Shown piece after piece: positions 1 through 5,560 of a stretch of 6,354 nucleotides of DNA (within the stretch, counting starts at the first letter, position 1; every line of letters begins with the position of its first letter). Both the position numbers and the translations under genes were made by a program. Under the pieces are notes generated by a model, which had not been told where the DNA came from, did no database searches, and saw nothing but the letters and a program-made list of their open reading frames with translations. Source of the stretch: Alphaproteobacteria bacterium UBA4588 (lineage in GTDB: Bacteria > Pseudomonadota > Alphaproteobacteria > Puniceispirillales > Puniceispirillaceae); contig DGJU01000061.1 of the NCBI GenBank assembly GCA_002387605.1, positions 1 through 6,354 on the forward strand. The letters are read 5' to 3'.

Positions 1-96
1 AAGCGCAAACAAGGCTGTTCCAAATCCGGCTAGTCCATTAATAAACCCGCCTGCAATAGCACCTGCCGTAAACAGAATGAGACTGTAACTATCCAT
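1..96 (-). CDS. TauE/SafE-family membrane permease, N-terminal fragment
   Basis: Only the first 32 residues are in the window; the rest lies beyond position 1. The peptide starts MDSYSLILF and continues with a hydrophobic, glycine- and alanine-rich stretch containing GGFINGLAGFGTAL at about residues 16-29. That is the conserved first membrane segment and glycine motif of the TauE/SafE (DUF81) family. Members are inner-membrane carriers proposed to export sulfite, sulfoacetate or other organic anions; the substrate here cannot be told. The ATG at 96-94 is preceded on the minus strand by AAAGGAC about 5 bases upstream, a good ribosome binding site. The gene is divergent from the SDR gene. I found no convincing sigma70 promoter for it in the 210-bp gap. 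The family call rests on one short motif, so it is good but not certain. Confidence 0.72.
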   Translation of the reverse strand, partial: MDSYSLILFTAGAIAGGFINGLAGFGTALFAL

Positions 97-230
97 AATT
101 GTCCTTTTATGAGGAGAGCAGAGGAGATAACAATATGCTCACGGCAAAACCTACACGATAAGTGAAGGAAAGTGCGACAGAAAATTAACACAAAACTGCT
201 ACTGTCATCTTTCAGGCTTGCGCTTGGGAT

Positions 231-260
231 CATAGGCGCGCCACACTGTGCCAGCCTATG
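231..260. promoter_or_regulatory. 30-bp imperfect dyad, possible operator
   Basis: CATAGGC at 231-237 is matched by its exact reverse complement GCCTATG at 254-260. Between them lies a second small palindrome, CACACTGTG (242-250), almost on the same centre. The nested symmetry sits 46 bp upstream of the SDR start. It overlaps the -35 side of a candidate promoter and the first unit of a tandem repeat. This layout suits a dimeric repressor site, but no regulator gene is visible and the inference rests on symmetry alone. A transcript hairpin is less likely because the inner palindrome would leave a one-base loop. Confidence 0.4.
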
Positions 261-276
261 ACAGTAAGACTATGAT
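248..276 (+). promoter_or_regulatory. candidate sigma70 promoter of the SDR gene
   Basis: GTGCCA (248-253, four of six matches to TTGACA) and TATGAT (271-276, five of six matches to TATAAT) are separated by 17 bp. This would place transcription initiation near 283, leaving a leader of about 24 bases that contains the SDR ribosome binding site. The -35 half is weak. The spacer contains the right arm of the dyad at 254-260, so a protein bound there would block polymerase. Confidence 0.33.
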
Positions 277-283
277 AGTAAGG
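256..283 (+). repeat. two tandem 14-bp units upstream of the SDR gene
   Basis: CTATGACAGTAAGA (256-269) is followed directly by CTATGATAGTAAGG (270-283), 12 of 14 positions identical. The next 14 bases (284-297) keep 8 of 14 positions and could be a decayed third unit that runs into the ribosome binding site. The second unit contains the candidate -10 hexamer. It may be a local duplication or repeated protein half-sites. Confidence 0.6.
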
Positions 284-306
284 TCATGACGGAAAAGGAG
301 AAGTAG

Positions 307-1074
307 ATGTCTGCTGATGCAAACGCTTATTCAGGAAAAACAGTTCTCATCACAGGGGGCGGTACAGGTGTTGGCGCAGATATGGCGCGCGCTTTTGCCA
401 GCAGAGGCGCTGCTGTTTGGATTACAGGCAGACGCGCTGAGGTGCTGGAAAATGTTGCAGTAGCACATCCGTCAATTACGCCGCATGTCTGCGATGTCAC
501 AGAAGAAGCTGATATCATCGCATTGTTTGATAAGATGGAATGTGCTGACATTGTCATCGCAAATGCTGGTGCAGCTGCAAGCGCGCCGTTTGATAAAACC
601 TCGTTGGATTTGTGGCGCTCAATCATGGATGTGAATCTTACAGGGGTGTTCCTTACATTACGAGAGGGCTTGCGCAGACTAAAAGCCAGCAAGCGACCAT
701 CTGGGCGGCTGATTGCGATTTCCTCTATCACAGGTAAAATTGGTTACCCCTATATCAGCGCCTATGCTGCGAGCAAACATGGTGTTCTTGGTATGGTGAA
801 GGTAGCGGCGCTGGAAGTCGCAAAAACAGGCATAACCGTAAATGCGATTTGTCCGGGCTACCTCAATACAGAAATGACAGAAAAATCGATTAATAATATC
901 GTTACGAAAACAGGCATTTCTTTTGAAGAAGCTGCTAATAAGCTGAAAATCTATTCACCTCAGCACCGGTTATTTGAGGCAGATGAGGTAACAGCAGCAG
1001 CACTCTATCTTGCCAGTGAAGAGGCTCGCGGTGTGAACGGTCAGGGATTGTCTGTGTGTGGCGGTGAGACCTAA
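307..1074 (+). CDS. short-chain dehydrogenase/reductase (SDR), classical type
   Basis: This 255-residue protein has the normal length of a classical SDR, a soluble NAD(P)(H)-dependent oxidoreductase. The cofactor motif TGGGTGVG is at residues 16-23, NAG at 86-88, and the catalytic set is Asn110, Ser140, Tyr153 and Lys157 in YAASK. PGYLNTEM (183-190) follows the active site. The arginines of GRR (41-43), after the second beta strand where NAD-specific members usually carry Asp, suggest NADP(H); this is inference. The C-terminus ends in CGGET, resembling SDRs annotated as 3-oxoacyl-ACP reductase or 3-hydroxyacyl-CoA/3-hydroxybutyrate dehydrogenase, but the substrate cannot be named. AAGGAG six bases before the ATG is a strong ribosome binding site. 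The gene stands alone, divergent from the TauE/SafE gene and convergent with gloA. Confidence 0.93.
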   Translation: MSADANAYSGKTVLITGGGTGVGADMARAFASRGAAVWITGRRAEVLENVAVAHPSITPHVCDVTEEADIIALFDKMECADIVIANAGAAASAPFDKTSLDLWRSIMDVNLTGVFLTLREGLRRLKASKRPSGRLIAISSITGKIGYPYISAYAASKHGVLGMVKVAALEVAKTGITVNAICPGYLNTEMTEKSINNIVTKTGISFEEAANKLKIYSPQHRLFEADEVTAAALYLASEEARGVNGQGLSVCGGET

Positions 1075-1084
1075 TCAAATAGAG

Positions 1085-1137
1085 GCGGCGCAAAAAGGCT
1101 ATGCTCCAAAAAGGCTATGCCATTACCTCTGCGCCGC
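1085..1137. terminator. inverted repeat between convergent genes, possible terminator
   Basis: GCGGCGCA (1085-1092) pairs perfectly with TGCGCCGC (1130-1137), a GC-rich 8-bp stem closing a 37-base loop. It lies between the stops of the SDR gene and gloA, where a two-way terminator is expected. No clear U-run follows the stem on the plus strand. On the minus strand there are two TTTTT runs inside the loop, each after CATAGCC. The loop is long for an intrinsic terminator, so the role is uncertain. Confidence 0.4.
1091..1120. repeat. 14-bp direct repeat, period 16
   Basis: CAAAAAGGCTATGC occurs at 1091-1104 and again, without mismatch, at 1107-1120, with TC between. It lies mostly in the loop of the inverted repeat and its first base pairs overlap the left arm. 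Perfect identity points to a recent duplication. Read on the minus strand, each copy gives GCATAGCCTTTTTG. Confidence 0.8.
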
Positions 1138-1167
1138 TTGTTAGATGTCATAAACAGATAAGCCGGG

Positions 1168-1617
1168 TTACCAGCTACCAGTATTTTGCATCGAGGCCCA
1201 CGGTTCAGCCGGTGCAAGGCTATCGCCTTGCTGAAGCAGTTCCAGTGAAATGCCGTCAGGTGATTTCACAAAAGCCATGTGACCATCGCGAGGCGGGCGG
1301 TTAATTTCAATACCGCTATCCATCAGCTTCTGGCAGGTGTCATAGATATTAGCAACGGTAAAGGCCAAATGACCAAAATTCCGGCCACCTGTATAGTGCT
1401 CATCGCCATCCCAGTTATAGGTTAGCTCAACTTCTGGTGCGCGCTCTGCTTGTGCCCTGCTAAGATCTTCGTCTGTGGACAGGAAAATCAGGGTAAAGCG
1501 ACCCCCTTCATTTTCTTTCCGGCGGGTTTCAATCATGCCGAGCTTATCAACAAAAAAATCAAGGGCGGCATCAATGTCATGCACGCGGATCATTGTGTGA
1601 AGAAATTTCATAGTCAT
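1168..1617 (-). CDS. gloA: lactoylglutathione lyase (glyoxalase I)
   Basis: GloA isomerises the hemithioacetal of methylglyoxal and glutathione to S-lactoylglutathione in the cytosol, the first step of methylglyoxal detoxification. The 149-residue VOC-fold protein has all four metal ligands of the family: His7, Glu64 (in ELTYNW), His83 (in FGHLAF) and Glu126 (in SLELL). The 19-residue Glu64-His83 spacing is close to the 18 of E. coli GloA and lacks the longer insert of Zn-type enzymes, so Ni/Co activation is likely. [10 protein letters not shown] (107-116) is also typical. A tail of about 20 residues ends in [11 protein letters not shown]. The start at 1617 has AGGAC only 4 bases upstream; the ATG at 1611, beginning MKFLHTM, aligns better with E. 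coli GloA and is a real alternative. No gloB or other partner gene is adjacent. Confidence 0.93.
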   Translation of the reverse strand: MTMKFLHTMIRVHDIDAALDFFVDKLGMIETRRKENEGGRFTLIFLSTDEDLSRAQAERAPEVELTYNWDGDEHYTGGRNFGHLAFTVANIYDTCQKLMDSGIEINRPPRDGHMAFVKSPDGISLELLQQGDSLAPAEPWASMQNTGSW

Positions 1618-1686
1618 TCTGTCCTTTAATTATGGTGGCCTTTAGAAAGGGCGGCCTTATCATAAGACCAATATACTCTGTTATTC

Positions 1687-1715
1687 ACTATAAATTAGGT
1701 GATGAAAAGTGTCAT
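1687..1715 (-). promoter_or_regulatory. sigma70-like promoter of gloA
   Basis: On the minus strand ATGACA (1715-1710, five of six to TTGACA) and TATAGT (1692-1687, five of six to TATAAT) are exactly 17 bp apart. This is the best promoter match in the window. Transcription would begin near 1680, giving a leader of about 62 bases before gloA. The leader contains CCTTTAGAAAGG (at about 1639-1650), a small dyad of unknown meaning. Confidence 0.6.
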
Positions 1716-1759
1716 AGCGATAGCGTTTATATTTCTCACTTTGAAAATCAGACCCCTGT

Positions 1760-1794
1760 GGCTATTGCACATTGTGAATTACCGGCTGTTGCAC
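1760..1794 (+). promoter_or_regulatory. spaced direct repeat upstream of mmsA, possible binding site
   Basis: GGCTATTGCAC (1760-1770) and GGCTGTTGCAC (1784-1794) differ at one position and are 24 bp apart start to start. The first overlaps the small palindrome CACATTGTG (1768-1776). They lie about 100-135 bp upstream of mmsA and at or beyond the -35 of the divergent gloA promoter. Two similar sites suggest a regulator, but none is identifiable. I found no convincing sigma70 -35/-10 pair for mmsA in this gap; TATACA at 1854-1859 has no matching -35. Confidence 0.3.
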
Positions 1795-1896
1795 GGCTTT
1801 TGAGGATTTGACCCACTTTGCAGATATGCTAGGGTGCCAGCCAAGAATAGTCTTATACAGTTGACCGCCAAACATAGACATTAGAGGAATCCTGAG

Positions 1897-3393
1897 ATGA
1901 CACAGACAGTCCAGCACTTCATTGATAATACATTTACAGCCGGAAGCAGCACGCGCACCGGTGATATTTATAATCCTGCGCTGGGCGAAAAGACGGGTGA
2001 TGTTGTAATGGGGACGGCCGCTGATGTTCAGGCGGCTGTTGATGCTGCAAAACGGGCTGGACCGGCATGGGCAACAATGCCACCTGTTCGCCGCGCCCGT
2101 GTGATCTTCAAATTTCTTGAGCTTGTCCGCCGTGATAAAGAAAAACTGGCCGAAGCGATTACAACAGAACATGGCAAGGTTTTTACAGATGCCTGCGGTG
2201 AAGTAGAACGCGGCATTGAAGTGCTAGAATTTGCCTGTGGTATTCCGGCCTTGCTGAAAGGCGAATATTCCAGTCAGGCCTCAACCAGCATTGATAACTG
2301 GACATTCCGCCAGCCAATCGGCATTGCGGCTGGTATTACACCCTTTAACTTCCCTGTTATGGTGCCAATGTGGATGTATCCTCTGGCAATCGCAGCCGGC
2401 AATTGTTTTATCCTGAAGCCAAGCCCAACAGATCCGACAGCCTCTATTATGATGGCTGAGCTTCTGAAGGAAGCAGGCTTGCCTGCTGGTATTTTCAGCG
2501 TCATTCAGGGTGATAAAGAAGCAGTAGATGCTATTCTTGAGCATTCTGATATCAAGGCCGTCTCATTCGTTGGCTCGACCCCTATCGCGCAGTATATCTA
2601 TGAAAAAGGTGCTGGTAATGGGAAGCGCGTGCAGGCTCTTGGCGGCGCAAAAAACCATATGATGGTTATGCCGGATGCGGATATGGAAAAGGCTGTTGAT
2701 GCGCTAATCGGCTCAGCTTACGGCTCAGCTGGAGAGCGCTGTATGGCGATTTCAGTTGCGGTTCTTGTTGGTGATGCTGGCGATAAAATGGTGCCAGCAC
2801 TTGCGGAACGCGCCCGTACGCTCAAAGTAAAAAATGGCATGGAACTCGATGCCGAAATGGGTCCGATTGTTACAGCAGCGGCGCATGAACGGATTTCTGG
2901 CATGATAGAACAGGGTGTGCAGGAAGGTGCTGAGCTTGTTGTTGATGGTCGCGGCCTGTCTGTTGCCGGTCATAATCAAGGCTATTTCATGGGCGGAAGC
3001 CTGTTTGATAACGTCACGCCGGATATGTCGATTTATCAGGATGAAATCTTTGGTCCTGTGCTGTCATGTGTGCGTGTTGCAAATTCAGCCGAAGGCATTG
3101 AGCTTATTAATAACCACCGTTACGGTAATGGGGTATCAGTCTTCACTTCGGACGGTCATACAGCGCGCGAATTTTCCAATCAGATCGAAGTAGGAATGGT
3201 GGGTGTGAACGTGCCTATCCCTGTGCCAATGGCATGGCATGGCTTTGGCGGATGGAAGCAAAGCTTGTTTGGTGATTTGCATGCCTTTGGGAATGAAGCA
3301 GTGCAGTTCTACACAAAGCAGAAATCAGTGATGCAACGCTGGCCTGATTCGATTGCCAAGGGTGCAGAATTCGTGATGCCAACAGCTAAATAA
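1897..3393 (+). CDS. mmsA: CoA-acylating methylmalonate-semialdehyde dehydrogenase
   Basis: MmsA oxidises methylmalonate semialdehyde to propionyl-CoA, or malonate semialdehyde to acetyl-CoA, using NAD and CoA and releasing the carboxyl group. It serves valine, inositol, beta-alanine or 3-hydroxypropionate breakdown. The 498-residue length is normal for the family. Visible aldehyde-dehydrogenase features are [17 protein letters not shown] from residue 148 with Asn151, Lys174 in LKPSP, the nucleophile Cys282 in GERCMAIS, and Glu383 in [15 protein letters not shown] (248-254) is the MmsA signature, and Ala247 replaces the general-base Glu of hydrolytic aldehyde dehydrogenases, as expected for the CoA-dependent branch. 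AGAGGAA (1883-1889) is the ribosome binding site and overlaps a GAATC site. No mmsB, acyl-CoA dehydrogenase or iol gene is adjacent, so the pathway served is open. cysQ follows after 10 bp. Confidence 0.95.
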   Translation: MTQTVQHFIDNTFTAGSSTRTGDIYNPALGEKTGDVVMGTAADVQAAVDAAKRAGPAWATMPPVRRARVIFKFLELVRRDKEKLAEAITTEHGKVFTDACGEVERGIEVLEFACGIPALLKGEYSSQASTSIDNWTFRQPIGIAAGITPFNFPVMVPMWMYPLAIAAGNCFILKPSPTDPTASIMMAELLKEAGLPAGIFSVIQGDKEAVDAILEHSDIKAVSFVGSTPIAQYIYEKGAGNGKRVQALGGAKNHMMVMPDADMEKAVDALIGSAYGSAGERCMAISVAVLVGDAGDKMVPALAERARTLKVKNGMELDAEMGPIVTAAAHERISGMIEQGVQEGAELVVDGRGLSVAGHNQGYFMGGSLFDNVTPDMSIYQDEIFGPVLSCVRVANSAEGIELINNHRYGNGVSVFTSDGHTAREFSNQIEVGMVGVNVPIPVPMAWHGFGGWKQSLFGDLHAFGNEAVQFYTKQKSVMQRWPDSIAKGAEFVMPTAK

Positions 3394-3403
3394 CGTTGTT
3401 TTT

Positions 3404-4204
3404 ATGTCAGATATATCGTCTGAAAATAAACATGACCTTACCGTTCTCCTGCCGGCAATGCGCCAGGCAGGAGCTGAGATCATGGCAATACATGCGCGCG
3501 GTGTAACAGCTGAGCTAAAGCAAGATAGATCACCTGTCACCGAAGCTGATAAGGCGGCTGAGCGTATTCTGCTTGCAGCTCTTGCAGAACATTTCCCGGA
3601 CATTCCTGTCATATCAGAGGAAAATCCAGACAGTCATAAACTATCTGCTGCACCCTGTTATTTTTTAGTCGACCCGCTTGATGGCACGCGCGAGTTTCTG
3701 CGGGCAGATTCATCCGGCGCTTTTACCGTGAATATCGGACTTATTGAACAGGGCCGCGCGTCTCAAGGGACGATTTATGCACCAGCCTTTGACAGGCTCT
3801 GCTGGACAGTTTTTGAGCGCGATAATCTTGTTGCTTATCAGGATGATAAAAATGGGATAACAGCGTTAAAAATTCGGGCGTTGCCGTTATCTGGCCCGGT
3901 TGCGGTTGCCAGTCGCTCCCATCTTGATCCCAATACCTCTGATTTTCTGACGCGCGAATCAATTTCTGAAACGCTCTCTATCGGCTCATCATTGAAATTT
4001 CTGTTGCTGGCAGATGGTCAGGCAGATATCTATCCCCGCTATGGGCCGACAATGGAATGGGATACGGCCGCTGGCGAGGCAATATTGCGGGCTGCGGGCG
4101 GAACAGTGCTTTCAGAAGATGGCCGTCAGCATGTCTATGGCAAAGCAGGCTGGAAAAATGGCCCTTTTATTGCCTGCGCGGGATATCTTCCGCACTCTCT
4201 CTAA
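3404..4204 (+). CDS. cysQ: 3'(2'),5'-bisphosphate nucleotidase (PAP phosphatase)
   Basis: CysQ removes the 3'-phosphate of PAP, the inhibitory by-product of PAPS reduction in sulfate assimilation and of carrier-protein phosphopantetheinylation. The 266-residue protein belongs to the Mg-dependent, Li-sensitive inositol-monophosphatase superfamily. Metal-site residues are Asp49 in SPVTEADKAAE, Glu72 in SEEN, Asp90 and Asp93 in DPLDGTREF, and Asp220 in WDTAAG. SIGSSLKF (192-199) and the YPRYGPT region (210-216) closely resemble E. coli CysQ and separate it from SuhB and HisN types. The ATG is 10 bp after the mmsA stop, and the bases before it (GTTGTTTTT) contain no Shine-Dalgarno. An in-frame TGA at 3374-3376 and the absence of a start codon between it and 3404 rule out an upstream start, so translation is probably coupled to mmsA. 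Met19 is a less likely start. No other sulfate-assimilation gene is present. Confidence 0.9.
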   Translation: MSDISSENKHDLTVLLPAMRQAGAEIMAIHARGVTAELKQDRSPVTEADKAAERILLAALAEHFPDIPVISEENPDSHKLSAAPCYFLVDPLDGTREFLRADSSGAFTVNIGLIEQGRASQGTIYAPAFDRLCWTVFERDNLVAYQDDKNGITALKIRALPLSGPVAVASRSHLDPNTSDFLTRESISETLSIGSSLKFLLLADGQADIYPRYGPTMEWDTAAGEAILRAAGGTVLSEDGRQHVYGKAGWKNGPFIACAGYLPHSL

Positions 4205-4427
4205 TCTGTATTATTCTGCTTTTATGAGCAAAATACCTGTTTCTCTGCCCTGATTAGCGCAAAAGGCCTGAAGCTGGTCATGCGTTAGCGTCTGAGGCGG
4301 TTAACAGGCGGTATTTTTAGCCCCATTTGTAGCGATCTCTCATAAAGCGAAAAGAGGAACTGGTAAAACAGCATAAAATCTGACTAAGCTAATAAGCAGA
4401 AAAGAAACGCTAAGGGGAATCATCGCA
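4205..4427 (+). other. 223-bp intergenic region before the class III ADH gene
   Basis: No gene is supported here. AGGCGGT occurs at 4295-4301 and 4306-4312, 11 bp apart, about one helical turn. TGCT/AGCA near 4216-4229 could form a weak 4-bp hairpin just after cysQ, with no clean U-run, so a cysQ terminator is not shown. I found no good -35/-10 pair: TAAAAT (at about 4374-4379) is an isolated -10-like hexamer. AAGGGGA (4412-4418) is the ribosome binding site of the next gene and overlaps a GAATC site (4417-4421). Confidence 0.5.
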
Positions 4428-5537
4428 ATGAAAACAAGAGCTGCAGTTGCCTTTGAGGCAGGAAAACCACTTGAAATTGTAGAGCTTGACCTTGAAGGAC
4501 CGCAGGCTGGCGAAGTCCTTGTTGAAATTAAGGCGACTGGTATTTGCCACACAGATGAATTTACGCGTTCTGGTGATGACCCTGAAGGAATGTTCCCGGC
4601 TGTTCTGGGCCATGAAGGTGCTGGTATCGTGCGCGAAGTAGGCGCTGGTGTTAGCTCGTTGAAGCCGGGCGACCATGTGATCCCTCTCTATACTCCTGAA
4701 TGCCGTGAATGCGATTATTGTCTGCACCCGAAAACAAATCTGTGTCAGGCAATACGCACGACACAAGGTCAGGGCGTTATGCCAAACGGCACCTCACGCT
4801 TTTCCTATAAAGGGGAAAAAATATTCCATTATATGGGCACCTCAACATTTTCCAATTATACTGTGCTGCCCGAAATAGCGCTGGCGAAGGTAAACCCTGC
4901 CGCGCCGTTTGATAAAATTTGCTATATTGGATGCGGTGTGACGACCGGCATAGGCGCTGTGATTAATACAGCCAAAGCAGAAGTCGGATGCCGCGCTGTT
5001 GTCTTTGGTCTTGGCGGTATCGGGTTGAATGTTATTCAGGGGCTCCGGCTGAGCGGCGCAAGCCAGATAGTTGGCGTTGATATGAATAATGACAAAGAAG
5101 CATGGGGCCGTAAATTTGGTATGACGGACTTTGTTAATCCAAATGAAGTGTCTGGCGATCTAACTGGTCATCTGGTTGAGCTTACCGGCGGCGGCGCAGA
5201 CTATTCATTTGAATGTATTGGTAATGTCAATGTGATGCGAACAGCGCTTGAATGCGCTCATAAAGGCTGGGGCGAATCTATTATCATTGGTGTTGCAGGT
5301 GCTGGACAGGAAATTACAACCCGCCCCTTCCAGCTTGTGACCGGACGCAGCTGGCGCGGCACAGCGTTTGGCGGCGCGCGCGGACGAACAGACGTGCCAA
5401 AAATTGTCGACTGGTACATGGATGGGAAAATCGATATTGATCCAATGATCACTCATACACTTGCATTAGAAGATATTAATAAAGGGTTTGATCTGATGCA
5501 TGAAGGTGCTTCAATCAGGTCTGTTGTTATTTTTTAA
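4428..5537 (+). CDS. frmA: S-(hydroxymethyl)glutathione dehydrogenase / class III alcohol dehydrogenase
   Basis: This enzyme (also called AdhC or GSNO reductase) oxidises the formaldehyde-glutathione adduct to S-formylglutathione with NAD, and can reduce S-nitrosoglutathione. The 369-residue protein resembles human ADH5 along its whole length. Catalytic zinc ligands are Cys40, His62 (GHEGAG) and Cys169; structural zinc ligands are Cys92, Cys95, Cys98 and Cys106. The class III substrate-binding residues Thr42, Asp51, Glu53 and Arg110 (human T46, D55, E57, R114) are all present, so the class is secure. The Rossmann motif GLGGIG (194-199) and Asp218 indicate NAD. The ribosome binding site AAGGGGA is 9 bases before the ATG. 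The usual neighbour, S-formylglutathione hydrolase, is missing, as are any gfa or frmR genes; instead an amidase gene follows about 20 bp downstream. Confidence 0.96.
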   Translation: MKTRAAVAFEAGKPLEIVELDLEGPQAGEVLVEIKATGICHTDEFTRSGDDPEGMFPAVLGHEGAGIVREVGAGVSSLKPGDHVIPLYTPECRECDYCLHPKTNLCQAIRTTQGQGVMPNGTSRFSYKGEKIFHYMGTSTFSNYTVLPEIALAKVNPAAPFDKICYIGCGVTTGIGAVINTAKAEVGCRAVVFGLGGIGLNVIQGLRLSGASQIVGVDMNNDKEAWGRKFGMTDFVNPNEVSGDLTGHLVELTGGGADYSFECIGNVNVMRTALECAHKGWGESIIIGVAGAGQEITTRPFQLVTGRSWRGTAFGGARGRTDVPKIVDWYMDGKIDIDPMITHTLALEDINKGFDLMHEGASIRSVVIF

Positions 5538-5560
5538 GCTGAAAGGATGCGTGCATTGTG

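Noticed and set aside
30..233. 67-codon minus-strand frame overlapping the left edge
   Set aside because: It is out of frame with the TauE/SafE start, covers the intergenic region, has no recognisable motif, and the 1-96 frame explains the edge better.
1214..1231. Perfect hairpin GCAAGGC-TATC-GCCTTGC near the 3' end of gloA
   Set aside because: It lies inside coding sequence about 50 bp before the stop, with no U-run after it in either direction; probably chance.
1101..1304. 67-codon plus-strand frame after the SDR gene
   Set aside because: It begins within the duplicated repeat and then runs antisense through gloA; no motif and no ribosome binding site were seen.
1762..2172. 136-codon minus-strand frame across the mmsA start
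   Set aside because: It is antisense to the conserved mmsA N-terminus, rich in Cys and His without order, and matches no family I know.
2915..3193. 92-codon plus-strand frame inside mmsA
   Set aside because: It is an out-of-frame shadow of a fully conserved aldehyde dehydrogenase region.
4216..4229. TGCT/AGCA hairpin after cysQ as a terminator
   Set aside because: The stem is only 4 bp, AT-rich around it, and lacks a following U-run.
4014..4253. 79-codon plus-strand frame overlapping the end of cysQ
   Set aside because: Most of it is an out-of-frame copy of conserved CysQ sequence; the tail beyond 4204 is too short to support a gene.
5547..5549. ATG at 5547 as the amidase start
   Set aside because: It is in a different frame from the amidase; only GTG 5558 and ATG 5561 fit the conserved reading frame among common start codons.
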